The notes beneath the pieces were generated by a model. It did not search any database and was not told the DNA's origin. It saw nothing but the letters and a program-made list of their open reading frames with translations. Positions 36,822-47,635 of a stretch of 62,448 nt of DNA are shown here, piece by piece (position 1 is the first letter of the stretch; each line of letters opens with the position of its first letter). The stretch is from Allomyces macrogynus ATCC 38327 (taxonomy: Eukaryota > Blastocladiomycota > Blastocladiomycetes > Blastocladiales > Blastocladiaceae), in the NCBI GenBank assembly GCA_000151295.1, contig GG745370.1, positions 234,940 to 297,387 on the forward strand, given 5' to 3'. The position numbers and the translations under genes are program-made.

Positions 36822-39800
36822 TCACCACGCCCTTGCGCGCCACCGTGTCACATCCTCCTCGACCGTCCCCCGCGCGACAAACCTTGCGACCGTCACTTCC
36901 CTCGTCTGCCCCGCCCGCACGACCCGAGCCACCCCCTGCATTTCCATGGCGCGCGCGACCGACTCAGCGACCCCCACAAAGGGGTGCACCAGGACCACAT
37001 GCGACGCCTCGGTCACGCGCAGTCCACTCACACTCTCATCGGCCGACATGAGCAGGACCTTGACGTCCGCTTTTGTCCGGAACTTTTCGAGCGCGTTGTA
37101 TTTCGTGGTCACGGTCCCGCCGGCCATGGATACGGCGACAATGCCGAGATCCACGAGCGCGTGCCGCAGGAGCGTGGAGAGTCGCTTGAACTGGCAGAAC
37201 AGGAGCAGCTTGGCAGTCGGGTCGGCGTTGGTCACGCGCTGGATGTACCGCGTCAGCGCCGCGAGTTTCGTGCCGTACTTGTCGACCTTGGGCTCCTGGG
37301 CGTCACCGCGGGCGATGCGCAGGGTCGCGTCGGCGCCCGTCAGCGGCGACCGGCAAATGGAACACCCGCGGGTCTTGATTTGCGCCGTGCACAGCTCGCA
37401 GAAGACGTGGCCGCAGTGCGTGATGACGACGGGCGCCGCTGGTTTGATCGAGTCGAGGCACACGGGACACTCGACGGGGGTGTCGTTGCGCACGAGGGTC
37501 TCGAGCACCGTGGCCATGAACCGGTACTGTGCGGCAATAAGGGTCAGGGACGAGCGCAGGCCAGTGAGGTCGTCGCAGGCTGCGATGAGGTCCAGCGCGA
37601 GTTTTTCGAGCTCGGCGCCGGTCGGCACGGCGTCGCCGACGCCCGGCAGCACGACAGGTGTTTCGGGTTCGCCGGGGAGCGCGACAGCGGCCGCGAGCCG
37701 GTCCATGACGTCCGTGCTGCCAACGAGCAATACCCCAGCCTGCGCGACCGTGACCCCGACCGCCGCGAGCTTCTCGGCAACATCCGGGTCCCGCTCAACC
37801 GCTGTGCGCAGTTTCGCGACTACGGCAGCAATCTCCTCCTGCAGTTCCCGCCCACGAGCGACCAACCCATCCATCTCCACTTCGCGCCCGCGCTGCACCC
37901 TCGCAGCGACCTCCTCGACCGACTCCACCGTGGGCCCGACCAGCCGCACCATCGTGTCCGTGATTTGGTGATGGTTACACATCATGACCCGAGACCGTAC
38001 ATCCGTCCCCCGGGGGACCGCCGCCAGCAGTGCGAGCTCGACCGGGTGCAGGTCGACCCACTCCGTCAGGTAATGCACGCGCGGCACATGCAACTCCGGC
38101 TCGTTCCGGCGCACAAACTCGTTCAGGAACGCCTGTGCCGCATCGCCCGTCTGCGCAAGTCCACGGACGCCGACACATGCGGCGAGCGCCGTGACCGCCG
38201 CATTCGAGTTGAGCGGCGGGGTGCCCGTTAGCCCGACCCAGAACCGCGCCTGGAGCGCAAACACAAGCGACTCGGCGACGCGCGTGTTCGACGCGTTTGT
38301 CGCGTGGTTCCCACCGGTGCTCGCTGCGACACGCTGCACGTGCGCGAACTCGTGCACTTCGTCGAGCACGACGCGGTGCCAGGCGACGCGTTCCAGGACG
38401 ATGCCGTGCTTGGTCGGTCCAAACGTCTGCCTCCCCTGCGCGCGAAGCGTGCAGATATGCTCGTTCAACATATGGTTGAACAAACCGGCCTCGTCCGCAT
38501 TCGGGCATGCACGCCATCCGTACGCAGCGCGCGACGCCGACGCCCACCCGAATTCGTCGCGGTCGTACGCGTAGCACATGCGCGGGAGGCAGTAGGCGCG
38601 CTGGCCCGCGATATTCGCGACGCGCCGCTGGTAGTTGGCGTTTTGCAGGAACGCGCGCGTGACGACGACCACGTCGGCGAGCAGGACGTCGTCCCAGGTG
38701 AGGTTCTTGTGGTCGCGAATCGTCGTCAGGGAGACGATTTTCGCGCCCTCGGGTAAAACGCGCTTGGCTTCGTCGACCCATTGCCCGACGAGCGCGGCTC
38801 CAACGACCACAAGCGTCGCGCGCGAAACGAGACAGTCGCGCGAGAAGGGCATGTCGCGCACCGACCGGAATGGGTTCGCGTGCACGAGTGCGAGCGCCGT
38901 TGCCGTCTTTCCTGCGCCCATCGCGGAGACATCCAGTGCGCCGCGTACCGGCATCGACCGCATGGGTAAGTGCAGATCGTCCCAGTCGTGGTGGTCACGC
39001 GCAAACTTGCGCGTGAAGACATTGAAGTACATGCCGTGCGGTCCGAGCTGCAGGATTGGCGGGACGTGCCGCAGGACCGTGCGCTCGAATTGGCGCACCT
39101 GTTCCTCGTTGGTATCGCGCGTCGCCCAGTGTGCGTGCAGCGTCGGGTTCGATCGCTCGAGGTGCACGAGCCACGCGACCGTGCGCTGCTGGTCAGAGCG
39201 CAAGTCGAGCCGGAACCCAGGCGGGATCACGCCGTCGGTCGGGACGGGCGCATCGAGCGTATCGGGGACGTAGAGCGGCGGCAGCGGCAACGATTGCCGG
39301 TAGAGCAGCTCAAACTGCCACGCGCACTTGTCGCCAAGAAAGTGCGCGAGCAGTGGGACGTATTCGTCGCGGCGCAGCGCGGCGTTGATGGCATCGAGTC
39401 GGGCGTAGACGCACAGCTCGTACCAGGGCGCGGAAATGTCCTGCTGCGCGGGCCACCGGTTGGTGCCGATTGGTGGCTTGTACCACTTGGACTTTTTGGC
39501 GACGAGCCCGAGCCGGTAGAATGTCTCGGCGCGGCCATCGTACCAGTCGCCGTAGTAGGCGTCGACGCCGCCACGCAGAGGGAGGATGCGGCCTTGCGCG
39601 TACGACCATTGGTCTGTTCCACGCCAAGCTGGGTGAGCAGCGATTCAAGCAAGTGCCTTTCTTCGATCAAAGAGATATGTAGCGTACCGTTATTGGTGGC
39701 CTCGGGATCCTCGGGCCAGTCGCCGTCGTGCCGGTAAAACGCATCCTTGGCGAGCACGAGCGCCCACACGTGCGTGACCTCAAACTTGGGCGGTGTGATC

Positions 39801-40645
39801 GGTTTCGCATACCCATCCTTGTCCACCCGCTCATGAATAATCTCCTCGTTACGCCGCAGCGTCTTGACCTTTTCCCAATACGGGTCATGCGCGAGCTGCG
39901 AATCAAAATCGGCCTGGGTCACGGCCGCGAGCTGCTCCTTGCTCCACCCGTCGACGTTCAACAAATAGTACCGCACTTCCTCGATGACGGGCCCGTACCC
40001 ACAGACAAACCAGTTCTTTTCGTAGTCAATGCGCTGCCGGTGGGCTTTGAGCATCGGCACACGGCGCAGCGCGACTTCGGCGACCATTTCCGACCGCGTC
40101 GCCAGGAAATTACTCACGCCGACGAGGTCGACGGGGAGCGGGAGCCGCGTGTCGACGTGGATGGGGACCTCGAATAAGAGCAGGTCGTTGGTGCTGCGCT
40201 CGAGGCCAGGGCGAGCGGGTGCGGGCGCGTTGAGCGCCTCGTCGTCATCGTCTTCCTCCTCTTGATTGTCGCGCCCATCGACAACTTGACCAGCAAGCGG
40301 CGCAGCTTCTCCACCGTCGCCGAACCCGCCCGGCACCCGCTGCTGGTGCAGGTCAATGTCGGCAAACTCGGGCCAGAACCGCCACCAGCTGGACTTGTCG
40401 AGGCCCGCGGGCGTCTCGTCTTCGGGCGCGGGTTCTGCAGCAGGCTCCACGGAGGCATTTTCGACTTGTTCGGTGTTCTCGTCAATCGCATGCGGTGTCC
40501 ACTCGGGAGTCGGACCTTGGGCGCTTTGCTTGCCACGACGCGCGCGCTTGGCCGGGCGCGCCGGCTCTGGTGCTGGCGGGCGGTCGTGCGCCGCGGCGGC
40601 AGCAGCGGCAGCGGCCGCAACTTGGCGGCGGGTTTTCGGGGGCAT
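36822..40645 (-). CDS. SNF2-family ATPase with embedded RING finger (two exons)
   Basis: Exons 39688-40645 and 36822-39628 (minus); the 59-nt intron 39629-39687 (GTACGC...CACCCAG) restores one frame of 1254 residues. The start is the ATG at 40643-40645, before a poly-Ala run. N-terminal 190 residues are disordered with an acidic run. Residues about 200-420 form an unrecognised folded domain. The ATPase core carries motif I GAGKT (about 557), motif II DEVH (about 742) and LTGTPP. A C3HC4 RING (CPVCLDSI...CGHVFC...CSICR) lies near 1070-1110, between the two helicase lobes. The C-lobe ends with a degenerate motif VI (MQGVARVVRAGQ). The arrangement is that of Rad5/Rad16/SHPRH-like remodeller-ligases, which couple dsDNA translocation to ubiquitin transfer. 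Motifs I-II differ from the usual DxGLGKT/DEAH-type sequences, and no HIRAN domain was seen, so the exact subfamily is open. Confidence 0.85.
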
Positions 40646-41120
40646 CGTGCAATGTGCAACTCGTCGTGGAGAGTGTGGGGAGCGCGAGATGACCGGTGGT
40701 TGTGCTGCCGGTTGGCACGCGAGGCAACGAATGGTGGAATGACTCAAACGCTTGGCAACGGTTCTGGCAGGCGTCCACATCATACCTCTGGCTGGTGTGG
40801 CACACCTTCCGCCCGCAGAAGAAGTGCCTGGGCGCTACCAACCGCGCGCTGCCGGTGCCAAGTACCACACCGCTGCACCAAATTGGTGCTCCACTTCGCT
40901 GCTCGATCCGACCTCCATCCGGCTGTGGCAAGCGACACGAACACGAACAACACGCTCTCCACGTCAAGGCACCGAAGTGCCGGACATTGCTGTCGAGCGC
41001 GCCTGCCTGGCCGCGCTGAACCGGCCCTCGACGTATTTGCTCCCTGCACCCCCAAGTCCCGCTGGCACACTTTCCTCACCAAGCCAAGCAGGCGAACACG
41101 ACGATACTCAACTGCACCTG
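40646..41120. other. Divergent promoter region, SNF2-RING gene and membrane-protein copy 2
   Basis: 475 bp between two start codons facing away from each other. The open frames crossing it are in phase with the two genes but lack sequence shared with paralogues, so they are treated as leaders. No distinct element was identified. Confidence 0.5.
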
Positions 41121-42357
41121 ATGGACCAAATACCCGACCCGACATGTCCGCGCCGGGAGCGCGCCCGAACCTTGCATCGACGCCGACGAGCCCTGTATTT
41201 CGCTGCCGTTTGCGCGACCCTCTTGGCTATTGCTGTCTCTCCAGCGAACGGCGCGCCACTCGCCGCGCCTGCGGAAGCGTCGCCAGCCCCAAGTGCAACC
41301 TCAACCTCGGCAGCAAGAACTTCCACGGCTGCCCCGACCTCGGCACCATTTATTGTCACGGGAGCGCGCGATACCGGATCTGGATTTTTACCAACTTGCC
41401 CACTCTACGAGAACCGAAACGTCGCTGCGGGCCTTGTCGCAGGCGGCGTCTTCCTCGCCGCGTTTGGCGAAGTCGCGATTGGCCATGTCGCAGCGGTGCT
41501 GTTCTGCTTTGCGTTCCTCATCGAGGCACTCGACGTGTTTGTCATGTTCTTTGTCGTGCTCGCCATTTTCGTTGCCAGTCCGTCCCTCCGAACCTTCTCC
41601 ACTCTCACCGCGGGCGCGACTAACCATTCCGCCCGTGCCTGCAGTGATCTGGTTCCTTGCCGCGTACACGGAAGTCGCGATGGACTCGTTTGAAGCCGAC
41701 ATGCGCATCGTGATTTACCTGACGCTCCTCGCGCTCGTCCTCTTCTCGGTCTTTTTCTACGTGCGGTACCGGAAATACGCGCGCACGCTTGGCCCGCACA
41801 TGCTAACGACGGCGATTATCGGCTCCATCCTGATCACCCTCGGCGTCGACCACATTTGGCCCGCTGGCACGACCTACCGCGCGCTGCGCATCGTACAAGT
41901 CGCCGTGCCGCTGCCGTACCCGTGCGTCCCGACCATGACCGCGTCGCGCGCCCTGATTCAGTGGCTCGTGATCTTCCCGGCCGTCATGGTTCTCGCATAC
42001 CTCTGGCAGCGGCACGTCATGGCGCGCGTGCGAATCCTGCACAAGTGGTTTGAGGGCGCGTCGATGGATCGTGGAAAGGGCGCGGAGAGCGACGCTGAGG
42101 GGGAGGAGGTGGATGGGATTGAAGAACGCCGCGAACAGCGGCGCGCGAGGAAGAAGGCGCGAAAGGAATATCGCCGTGCGCGCGCGGCGGCGGGCGAGTC
42201 GGCGACGTCGCTTGACAACACCATTGTACCGTCGAATGCGGTGCAAGAGACTCGCAGCGGTCAGCCAAGGGTCGAGGCTGAGATTGAGCCGGCAGACCGT
42301 GTCCCGGATCCGGAGCGGTCGCGTGGCGAGCTTAAAAAAGCGCATTCGGTCGTGTAG
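41121..42357 (+). CDS. Multipass membrane protein, copy 2 (possible DUF4203/TMEM198-like)
   Basis: Exons 41121-41577 and 41645-42357, 389 residues. The ATG at 41121 is fixed by alignment with copy 1: MDQIPDP here, MGQMLDP there. Both then have a basic stretch, a signal-like helix and the sequence GxPLAAPA. After a Ser/Thr/Ala-rich linker come CPLYENRNVAAGLVAGGVFL, further helices, and in exon 2 the strongly conserved ADMRIVIYLTLL, GPHMLTTAIIGSILITLGVD and TYRALRIVQVAV...PTMTASRALIQWLVIFP. The C-terminus is longer than in copy 1: a Lys/Arg/Glu-rich probably cytosolic tail (ERREQRRARKKARKEYRRAR) ending KKAHSVV. The conserved central helices and intact tail suggest that this is the functional copy. 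Role unknown. Confidence 0.8.
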
Positions 42358-42379
42358 AATGCCGGCGTCGGTGCGGCGT

Positions 42380-43240
42380 TGACGTGGAATGCGACTGTGG
42401 CACAAAATATATTTTGTTGCAGCATGTTGCCACGGCGACGGCCGCGCAAGCGCGTCCGGCAGGCGACGCTGTGCGAAGTAAAAACAGCGTTCTCAACCTC
42501 ACCCACGTTGTCACGAGGAGCGCGTCGCGGCCGACGCCCGTGACGTTGCTGATCGCTCACCCTCTCTTTCGCCCTTCTGTTCCTTCTCTATCCCTCCAAG
42601 CATGAGATCCATACCTTTTGTTGTCGTGCTCATGATTCACAGCATCCGCGCCTGTTTCCCCTTTCCTCTATCTGGAGTCCCAACGAAATGATAGAATTTT
42701 GAGATTCTTCCATGCGTCCCCTTGCTTGGCGCGTTAATCATCTGCTTTGGGTTGTTCCAGTTTGCTCCGGATGGTGTTGGCATTCGCGTAATGAAAAGTT
42801 CGACGACGACTTAACTGTTGTTGCTCGGCGCGAGCGGTACGCGGCCACTCGCTCGACTTGTCGACGATTCAGCTACAGAGGCAGGCGCAACGTGTGGACG
42901 TGCATATCGAGACGGCCACGGCGGTGCATGCGCACCCGGCGACGCTGTGCTCAACGAACAACATCAACTCACTTTCTCCCATTCTCTCTCTGTCGCAGCG
43001 CAAAGTCCGCGGCGGTGCTGATCGCTCTTCTCTCTCCCTCCATTTCCTCCCTATCCCATCAATGAGATACATTCCTTTTGTTGTCGTCGCAGCATCAACG
43101 CCTGTTTCTTTTTGTTCTCTAGCATCCTATCCATCGAAATGAAAAAGAATTTGATCTTATATTCTCTCTTGCGCGCATTGCTGATCTGGTTTGGTGTTGC
43201 TGACGGTTTCTGGCATTGACGACATAAAAATGAAGAATCT
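42380..43240. repeat. Diverged tandem duplication, about 400-450 bp unit, noncoding
   Basis: The segment from about 42400 to 42830 recurs in diverged form from about 42850 to 43240. Shared anchors, in the same order, are CGGCGACGCTGTGC-like, GTTGCTGATCGCTC, TGAGAT-CAT-CCTTTTGTTGTCGT, GCCTGTTTC and a block near a TTTGG-GTTG motif. It follows membrane-protein copy 2. Neither unit has a convincing frame. Confidence 0.65.
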
Positions 43241-43712
43241 GGTGCTTGGAGGATGTTTGGAAACCTGCAAGGTTGCGCGTCCAGTGAACCGCTAATCGAG
43301 AAGACGATTCATGAGCAGATTGAATGAATCAGCGGTGCATCGTTGCGAAACGTGGATGGCCTGGCACGCCGTGGTCGGTGTCGAGTATCAGTCGTGCTTC
43401 ATGCATGAGGTTGATCCCCATCCACATCTGTCAGTCACGCATCAGCCCATCCACATCTGTCTGCCACACGCGGCTTCTCTGGGCCAGATCTCACATCTCA
43501 CGCACAAAATCTGCCGCCTGTTGGGAACCATGAACGCGACACGCATCACCATTCACATCAGCACAAACAACACAATGCAGTTTCGATTTCTCAATCCCAG
43601 CACATTTATTCACTTTCCCCACGTCCATCACTCCGATCAACTCGAAAACCCAACAACGCTGCGTGCCAAGCGGCACCGATCCACGCTCTCCACTCCCATC
43701 CCATCGTCTCTC
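43241..43712. other. Spacer 3' of the intact 2OG-oxygenase-like gene
   Basis: About 470 bp. It holds a short direct repeat of CCCATCCACATCTGTC near 43420-43465 and otherwise nothing recognised. A plus-strand frame starting in it is antisense to the next gene. Confidence 0.55.
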
Positions 43713-46700
43713 CTATTGCGGTGGCGGCGGCGGTGCTCCACCCTGCCCCTGCCCCGCCGGCGCATGCAACGCATACACGCCACCCGTCATCGCCGCATAC
43801 TGCATCGCCGCCAACTGGTGCGCGACCGCCGCGTCCACCTGCGGCGGCGCGGCAGCGGCCATGTACTGCGCGGCCGCCGCCGGGTGCGCGGGTGGGACGT
43901 ACATTTGCGGGAACCACGGCGGGTAGTGCGCGGCCCACGGCATGGCCGCAGCGGCGGTGGTCACGGCGGGAGGCATGAGCGACGGTGGGATCGCGGGCGG
44001 CGCGATCACGCGTGGGTGGTGCGTAACAGCGGCGGTAGCAGCGGCAGGCACGGGGAGCGCGACGGCAGCAGCCGGTGGCGCGGAAACGGCAGTCGTAGGC
44101 ACGGTCGGGGCAGTGACGGGACGCGTGGCCGCGGCCGGTGCCGCGACGACAGGTACCGCTGCGATTGTGGGTGTCGCGACGACGGGCGCGGTCGTGGCCA
44201 CGGGGGCGGCAATCGCGGGCGCCGAGCCCATCGCGGCTGCCGGCGCGTGCACGCGCTGCTGGTCCACGGCCCGCTCCCTCACCTCGGCCGCGGCCCTTTC
44301 CAACTCCACAGCCTTCGCGCGGTTGGCCACATACACCTCCGCATTCCGCGCCCTCTCCTCGGCCACCACCCTCTTCAGCTCCTCGACCTCGCGCGGCACC
44401 TCGCGCACCTCCGCCGTCCCCACGTCCACGCCAAACAACCCCTCCAACCGCCGCACCTCGTCGCTCGCCTCGCGCTTCCGCTCCAACCCCTCATCAAACC
44501 CCTCATTCGCCTTCGTGATCTTCACGCTCGCCTTCTTCCCCGTCCCATGCGCACGCGCCTCGACCCCTTTCCGGTTCTTGCTCACTTGCTCGGCGACCGC
44601 GCGCGCGGCAGCAATCCCACCAAACTCGCCTGTCACCGTGACTTCCTTGTCGTTCGACCGCAAAAACGCCTGGATAGCTGGGTTCGTTGGGAACCGCGCG
44701 CCCTGAATGACCCACGATTTCGCCGGCAGCGGCGCGTCGGCAATCGACTTGACCGCGGCGTACCGCGCACGCGCGAGCGGGGCGAGCGCGGTGCGCGTGG
44801 ACGCCGGAAGGTGGGGGATGACAAGCGGCGGGACAGCGGCCATGTCGGCGTCCGACAGGCCTTGCCGGACGTATTCGGCCACGAGGTACGCGGCCCACAC
44901 TTCCGAATCGGACCGCGCGAGGATAAGGCGCCACAGCGCCTGCGCGACCTGCTTGAACTCGGCCGACGCGAGCGGCGGGAGGTCCGCCACCGCGCGGTTG
45001 ATGACCGACGCCCACTCCTTTTCCTCGACCCCGCGTGCGCGCGCCGCGGTCGCAGCGTTGGCACACACGGCGAGCCGCGCGCCGGGCGGGACCGCGTCCA
45101 CGTGCGCGACCACTTCGTCCCTCACTTCCGCCCAGACGGCGGGCGCCGCGAGGACGGCGGAGACAACGTCGATCCCAGACCGCAGGATAGCGTCGACGGC
45201 AGCCGACCGCAGGGCGCGGCGCACGCGTTCGACGTCCCGCGCGCGCGCGAGGGCAGCGAGCACGGCGGTGGCGGGGTCGGCGAGCGGCTTCACTATGGTC
45301 GAGGACGGCACAAGGACGAGGCCGTCGGCGGCCCAGTCGCGGATAAACTCCCACTTCGGGGGCGGCACTTGTCGGTCGACTAGGGCCGACATGACTTGCG
45401 CGATCGCGGCGAGCCGTGCCTCGGCCGGCTGGAGCGCGCGGAGTTGCGCTAACACGGCGTCGCGCAACGACGACCAGACCGCGTCGGCCGCGAGCAACGA
45501 AGCGACGACGGCGGGTTTCACCGCGATCAGGTCCGGAATTCCCGCAAAGACGGAGAGGACCGCGTCCGTGTTCCCGAACCCGGTCGCGACGTCGACGAGT
45601 TTTGCAGCTCCGTCGTGCGGGGACAGCTTCTTCGCGACCAACTTGATCCCGCGCAGAATCTCGGCGTACCACGTGCGCTCGTTACACGGGTGCGCAAACA
45701 AGAACGCTTGCGCGGTGGTCGCGCCGACGTGCATGAACAGGAACTGCACGAGTTTGGTGCTCGGCACCAAGATGAGCACGTACCGGCGGTAGATTGTGCG
45801 CACTGTGCGTCGGTTCTTGACGGTGCCCGACAAGTGCGTCCGGTGTTTGCCGGCCCACAGCTGGTGCTGCCACGCGCGTTCCGGGTTCAGCGCTGTGTCC
45901 ATGTCCGACACGGGGTAGGTGGACGCGGTTTGGTCGTTGGCGAGCCGGTCCCCCTTGTAGGTCGACCACGAGTCTACGTTGTAGGTCGGACCAAGCGTGT
46001 ACTGCCGGTCAGCGACCGTGTGCGTCGCGCGCCGCGTCACGCGCGCGAAAAAGAACACGAAACGGGCGTGTTCGGGGAGCGTTTGATTGGCTGTATGCAG
46101 CACGTCGGCCCGGGCCTTGTGTATGCCGTGCAGATAGGACGGGGTCATGACGGGTGCCGGCGTGTCGGTGAATTCCTTGGTGCTGGTCCCGGGCGGCGCC
46201 GATTTAGGCGCGAGAAGGTAGTGGAACGTGCGTCCGCGGCCGTGCAGAGCCGCGAGTTGTTGGACGACGGCGGGCGTGATCATCGAGTAAAGCGATGCGT
46301 CACCCTCGGCCGGCATACTGCGGAGCGGCGGCCACAGCAGCGCGTACTCGAGCACGACGCGGCACCCGGACGTCACGGGCAGGTACTCGCGTGTGCCGTT
46401 GGTTTCCGTGCGATAGACGACGTAGGGCGTCCCGCCCTGCGCCGACGTCGTCATGTCGAACGTGATCGGCGCGGAATCCGCGGCGGGCGTGACGACCAGC
46501 TGCCCGCCGGCGCACATCGAGGCCAGCGGTACGACGACGGTCAAGAACTCGCGCGCGTCTCGCGGTGTGGCCGGGGACCGCACGACGCGACCGCCCGGCA
46601 GGATCACGAGGAGGTGGAGTAGCTGCATGGTCAACGGCACCGTCGAGTACCCGACGTTGCGCGCGGCGATGCGCGCCGCGTCGGCGAGCCGGAGCTCCCA

Positions 46701-47081
46701 CTGGTCCTGCGCCGGGACGGCGACTTTGGTCGCGTCAACCTCGAACGCCAAGCTGCCGGGCGACTCGAGCTCGCGCGTCGCGGCCGCGACGATCTGGGCG
46801 GCCGCGGCCTCGGTCGTAATCGGCAATGTCATCGACTGGCCATTGATCGTGACGGAGAGCACGGCGGGCAGCGTTTCCTGAGTGCCGCGCACGGCAAACG
46901 CGCGCTCGTCGGCGACGTGCTGTTCCCGGACGAGGGCGAGCAGGTCGGCGAGCGGCGTCTGCGGATTCGTGGGTGCCGAGTCCTTGTACCGCGCCTTGTC
47001 GTAGACGAGGTCGTCGGGCGGCGGCGCCGAGTCGCTCTCGTGGCCGTCGGCGTCGATAGGCGCCACGCTCTTGCGCGGCAT
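43713..47081 (-). CDS. Large protein with degenerate 2-oxoglutarate-oxygenase-like N-domain (intact family member)
   Basis: Single open frame; ATG at 47079-47081 (MPRKSVAPIDADGHESD), 1122 residues. In-frame sequence upstream is low-complexity and probably leader. Order: acidic head; oxygenase-like domain (about 60-270) recognisable from paralogues by its layout (LLHLLVILPGGR, GGQLVVTP, YLPVTSGCRVVLEYALLW); a segment with LNPERAWQHQLWAGK; an alpha-solenoid-like region (about 430-850); a coiled coil (about 880-980, EELKRVVAEERARNAEV); and an Ala/Pro/Val-rich tail with PPPPPQ at the end. The iron-binding His-x-Asp and distal His expected of 2OG-Fe(II) oxygenases are absent here (SPATPRD and GTREYLPV at those places), so catalysis is unlikely; a binding or scaffold role is inference. 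Confidence 0.7.
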   Translation of the reverse strand: MPRKSVAPIDADGHESDSAPPPDDLVYDKARYKDSAPTNPQTPLADLLALVREQHVADERAFAVRGTQETLPAVLSVTINGQSMTLPITTEAAAAQIVAAATRELESPGSLAFEVDATKVAVPAQDQWELRLADAARIAARNVGYSTVPLTMQLLHLLVILPGGRVVRSPATPRDAREFLTVVVPLASMCAGGQLVVTPAADSAPITFDMTTSAQGGTPYVVYRTETNGTREYLPVTSGCRVVLEYALLWPPLRSMPAEGDASLYSMITPAVVQQLAALHGRGRTFHYLLAPKSAPPGTSTKEFTDTPAPVMTPSYLHGIHKARADVLHTANQTLPEHARFVFFFARVTRRATHTVADRQYTLGPTYNVDSWSTYKGDRLANDQTASTYPVSDMDTALNPERAWQHQLWAGKHRTHLSGTVKNRRTVRTIYRRYVLILVPSTKLVQFLFMHVGATTAQAFLFAHPCNERTWYAEILRGIKLVAKKLSPHDGAAKLVDVATGFGNTDAVLSVFAGIPDLIAVKPAVVASLLAADAVWSSLRDAVLAQLRALQPAEARLAAIAQVMSALVDRQVPPPKWEFIRDWAADGLVLVPSSTIVKPLADPATAVLAALARARDVERVRRALRSAAVDAILRSGIDVVSAVLAAPAVWAEVRDEVVAHVDAVPPGARLAVCANAATAARARGVEEKEWASVINRAVADLPPLASAEFKQVAQALWRLILARSDSEVWAAYLVAEYVRQGLSDADMAAVPPLVIPHLPASTRTALAPLARARYAAVKSIADAPLPAKSWVIQGARFPTNPAIQAFLRSNDKEVTVTGEFGGIAAARAVAEQVSKNRKGVEARAHGTGKKASVKITKANEGFDEGLERKREASDEVRRLEGLFGVDVGTAEVREVPREVEELKRVVAEERARNAEVYVANRAKAVELERAAAEVRERAVDQQRVHAPAAAMGSAPAIAAPVATTAPVVATPTIAAVPVVAAPAAATRPVTAPTVPTTAVSAPPAAAVALPVPAAATAAVTHHPRVIAPPAIPPSLMPPAVTTAAAAMPWAAHYPPWFPQMYVPPAHPAAAAQYMAAAAPPQVDAAVAHQLAAMQYAAMTGGVYALHAPAGQGQGGAPPPPPQ

Positions 47082-47542
47082 CGTGGAGGGCGCGGTTGCG
47101 GTTGCGGTTGCGGTGCGGTTGGCGGAGTGTCGGCGCGGGTGCCGGCGCGTGGGATCAGGCGCGGCGCAGGTGCAGAGTACGGGCGTCGTGGTCGTGCTTG
47201 CCTCAGCGTCTTCGCGCTGGTGGTAGCCTTTGTCGTCGTCGCGTCGGACCGCGTCGGTTGCGAGGAGAGCGGCGGGCGAGAGTCGCGCGGTGGCGTGCAG
47301 GCGAGACGGCTGATGGCCGCGCTGATCGTTGGCCGCCGGCGTGGCTCCGCGGCCAGAGGACCATGACTTGGCCACCTGCCAGACCAATTGCGCTCGACAG
47401 CAAGACTCGCTGCCTCGCGCGATACCACATCGCGATCACGGCCAACCGCATTGCACCAAATCGAGCGCGCCGTCTCGTCATTGAAGTTGATGAACATTGG
47501 TCTCTCGACCCTCCCCTGCACTCTGCCCAGCCTTCTGCAATC

Positions 47543-47597
47543 ATGTCCCATTTCTCCTGCGGCTGCAAGGACCCCATTGACGAAATCAGCGACAACA

Positions 47598-47635
<38 letters not shown>

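Noticed and set aside
36651..38231. 526-codon plus-strand open frame
   Set aside because: Antisense to the SNF2-RING gene; Arg/His-rich shadow.
39629..39687. Apparent frameshift in the SNF2-RING gene
   Set aside because: A 59-nt GT-AG intron with a branch-like CTCAC explains the frame change and restores a natural sequence (NNAWRGTDQW).
43311..45383. 690-codon plus-strand open frame
   Set aside because: It is antisense to the intact 2OG-like gene, is Arg/His/Gly-rich and arises from the codon bias of the true gene on the other strand.
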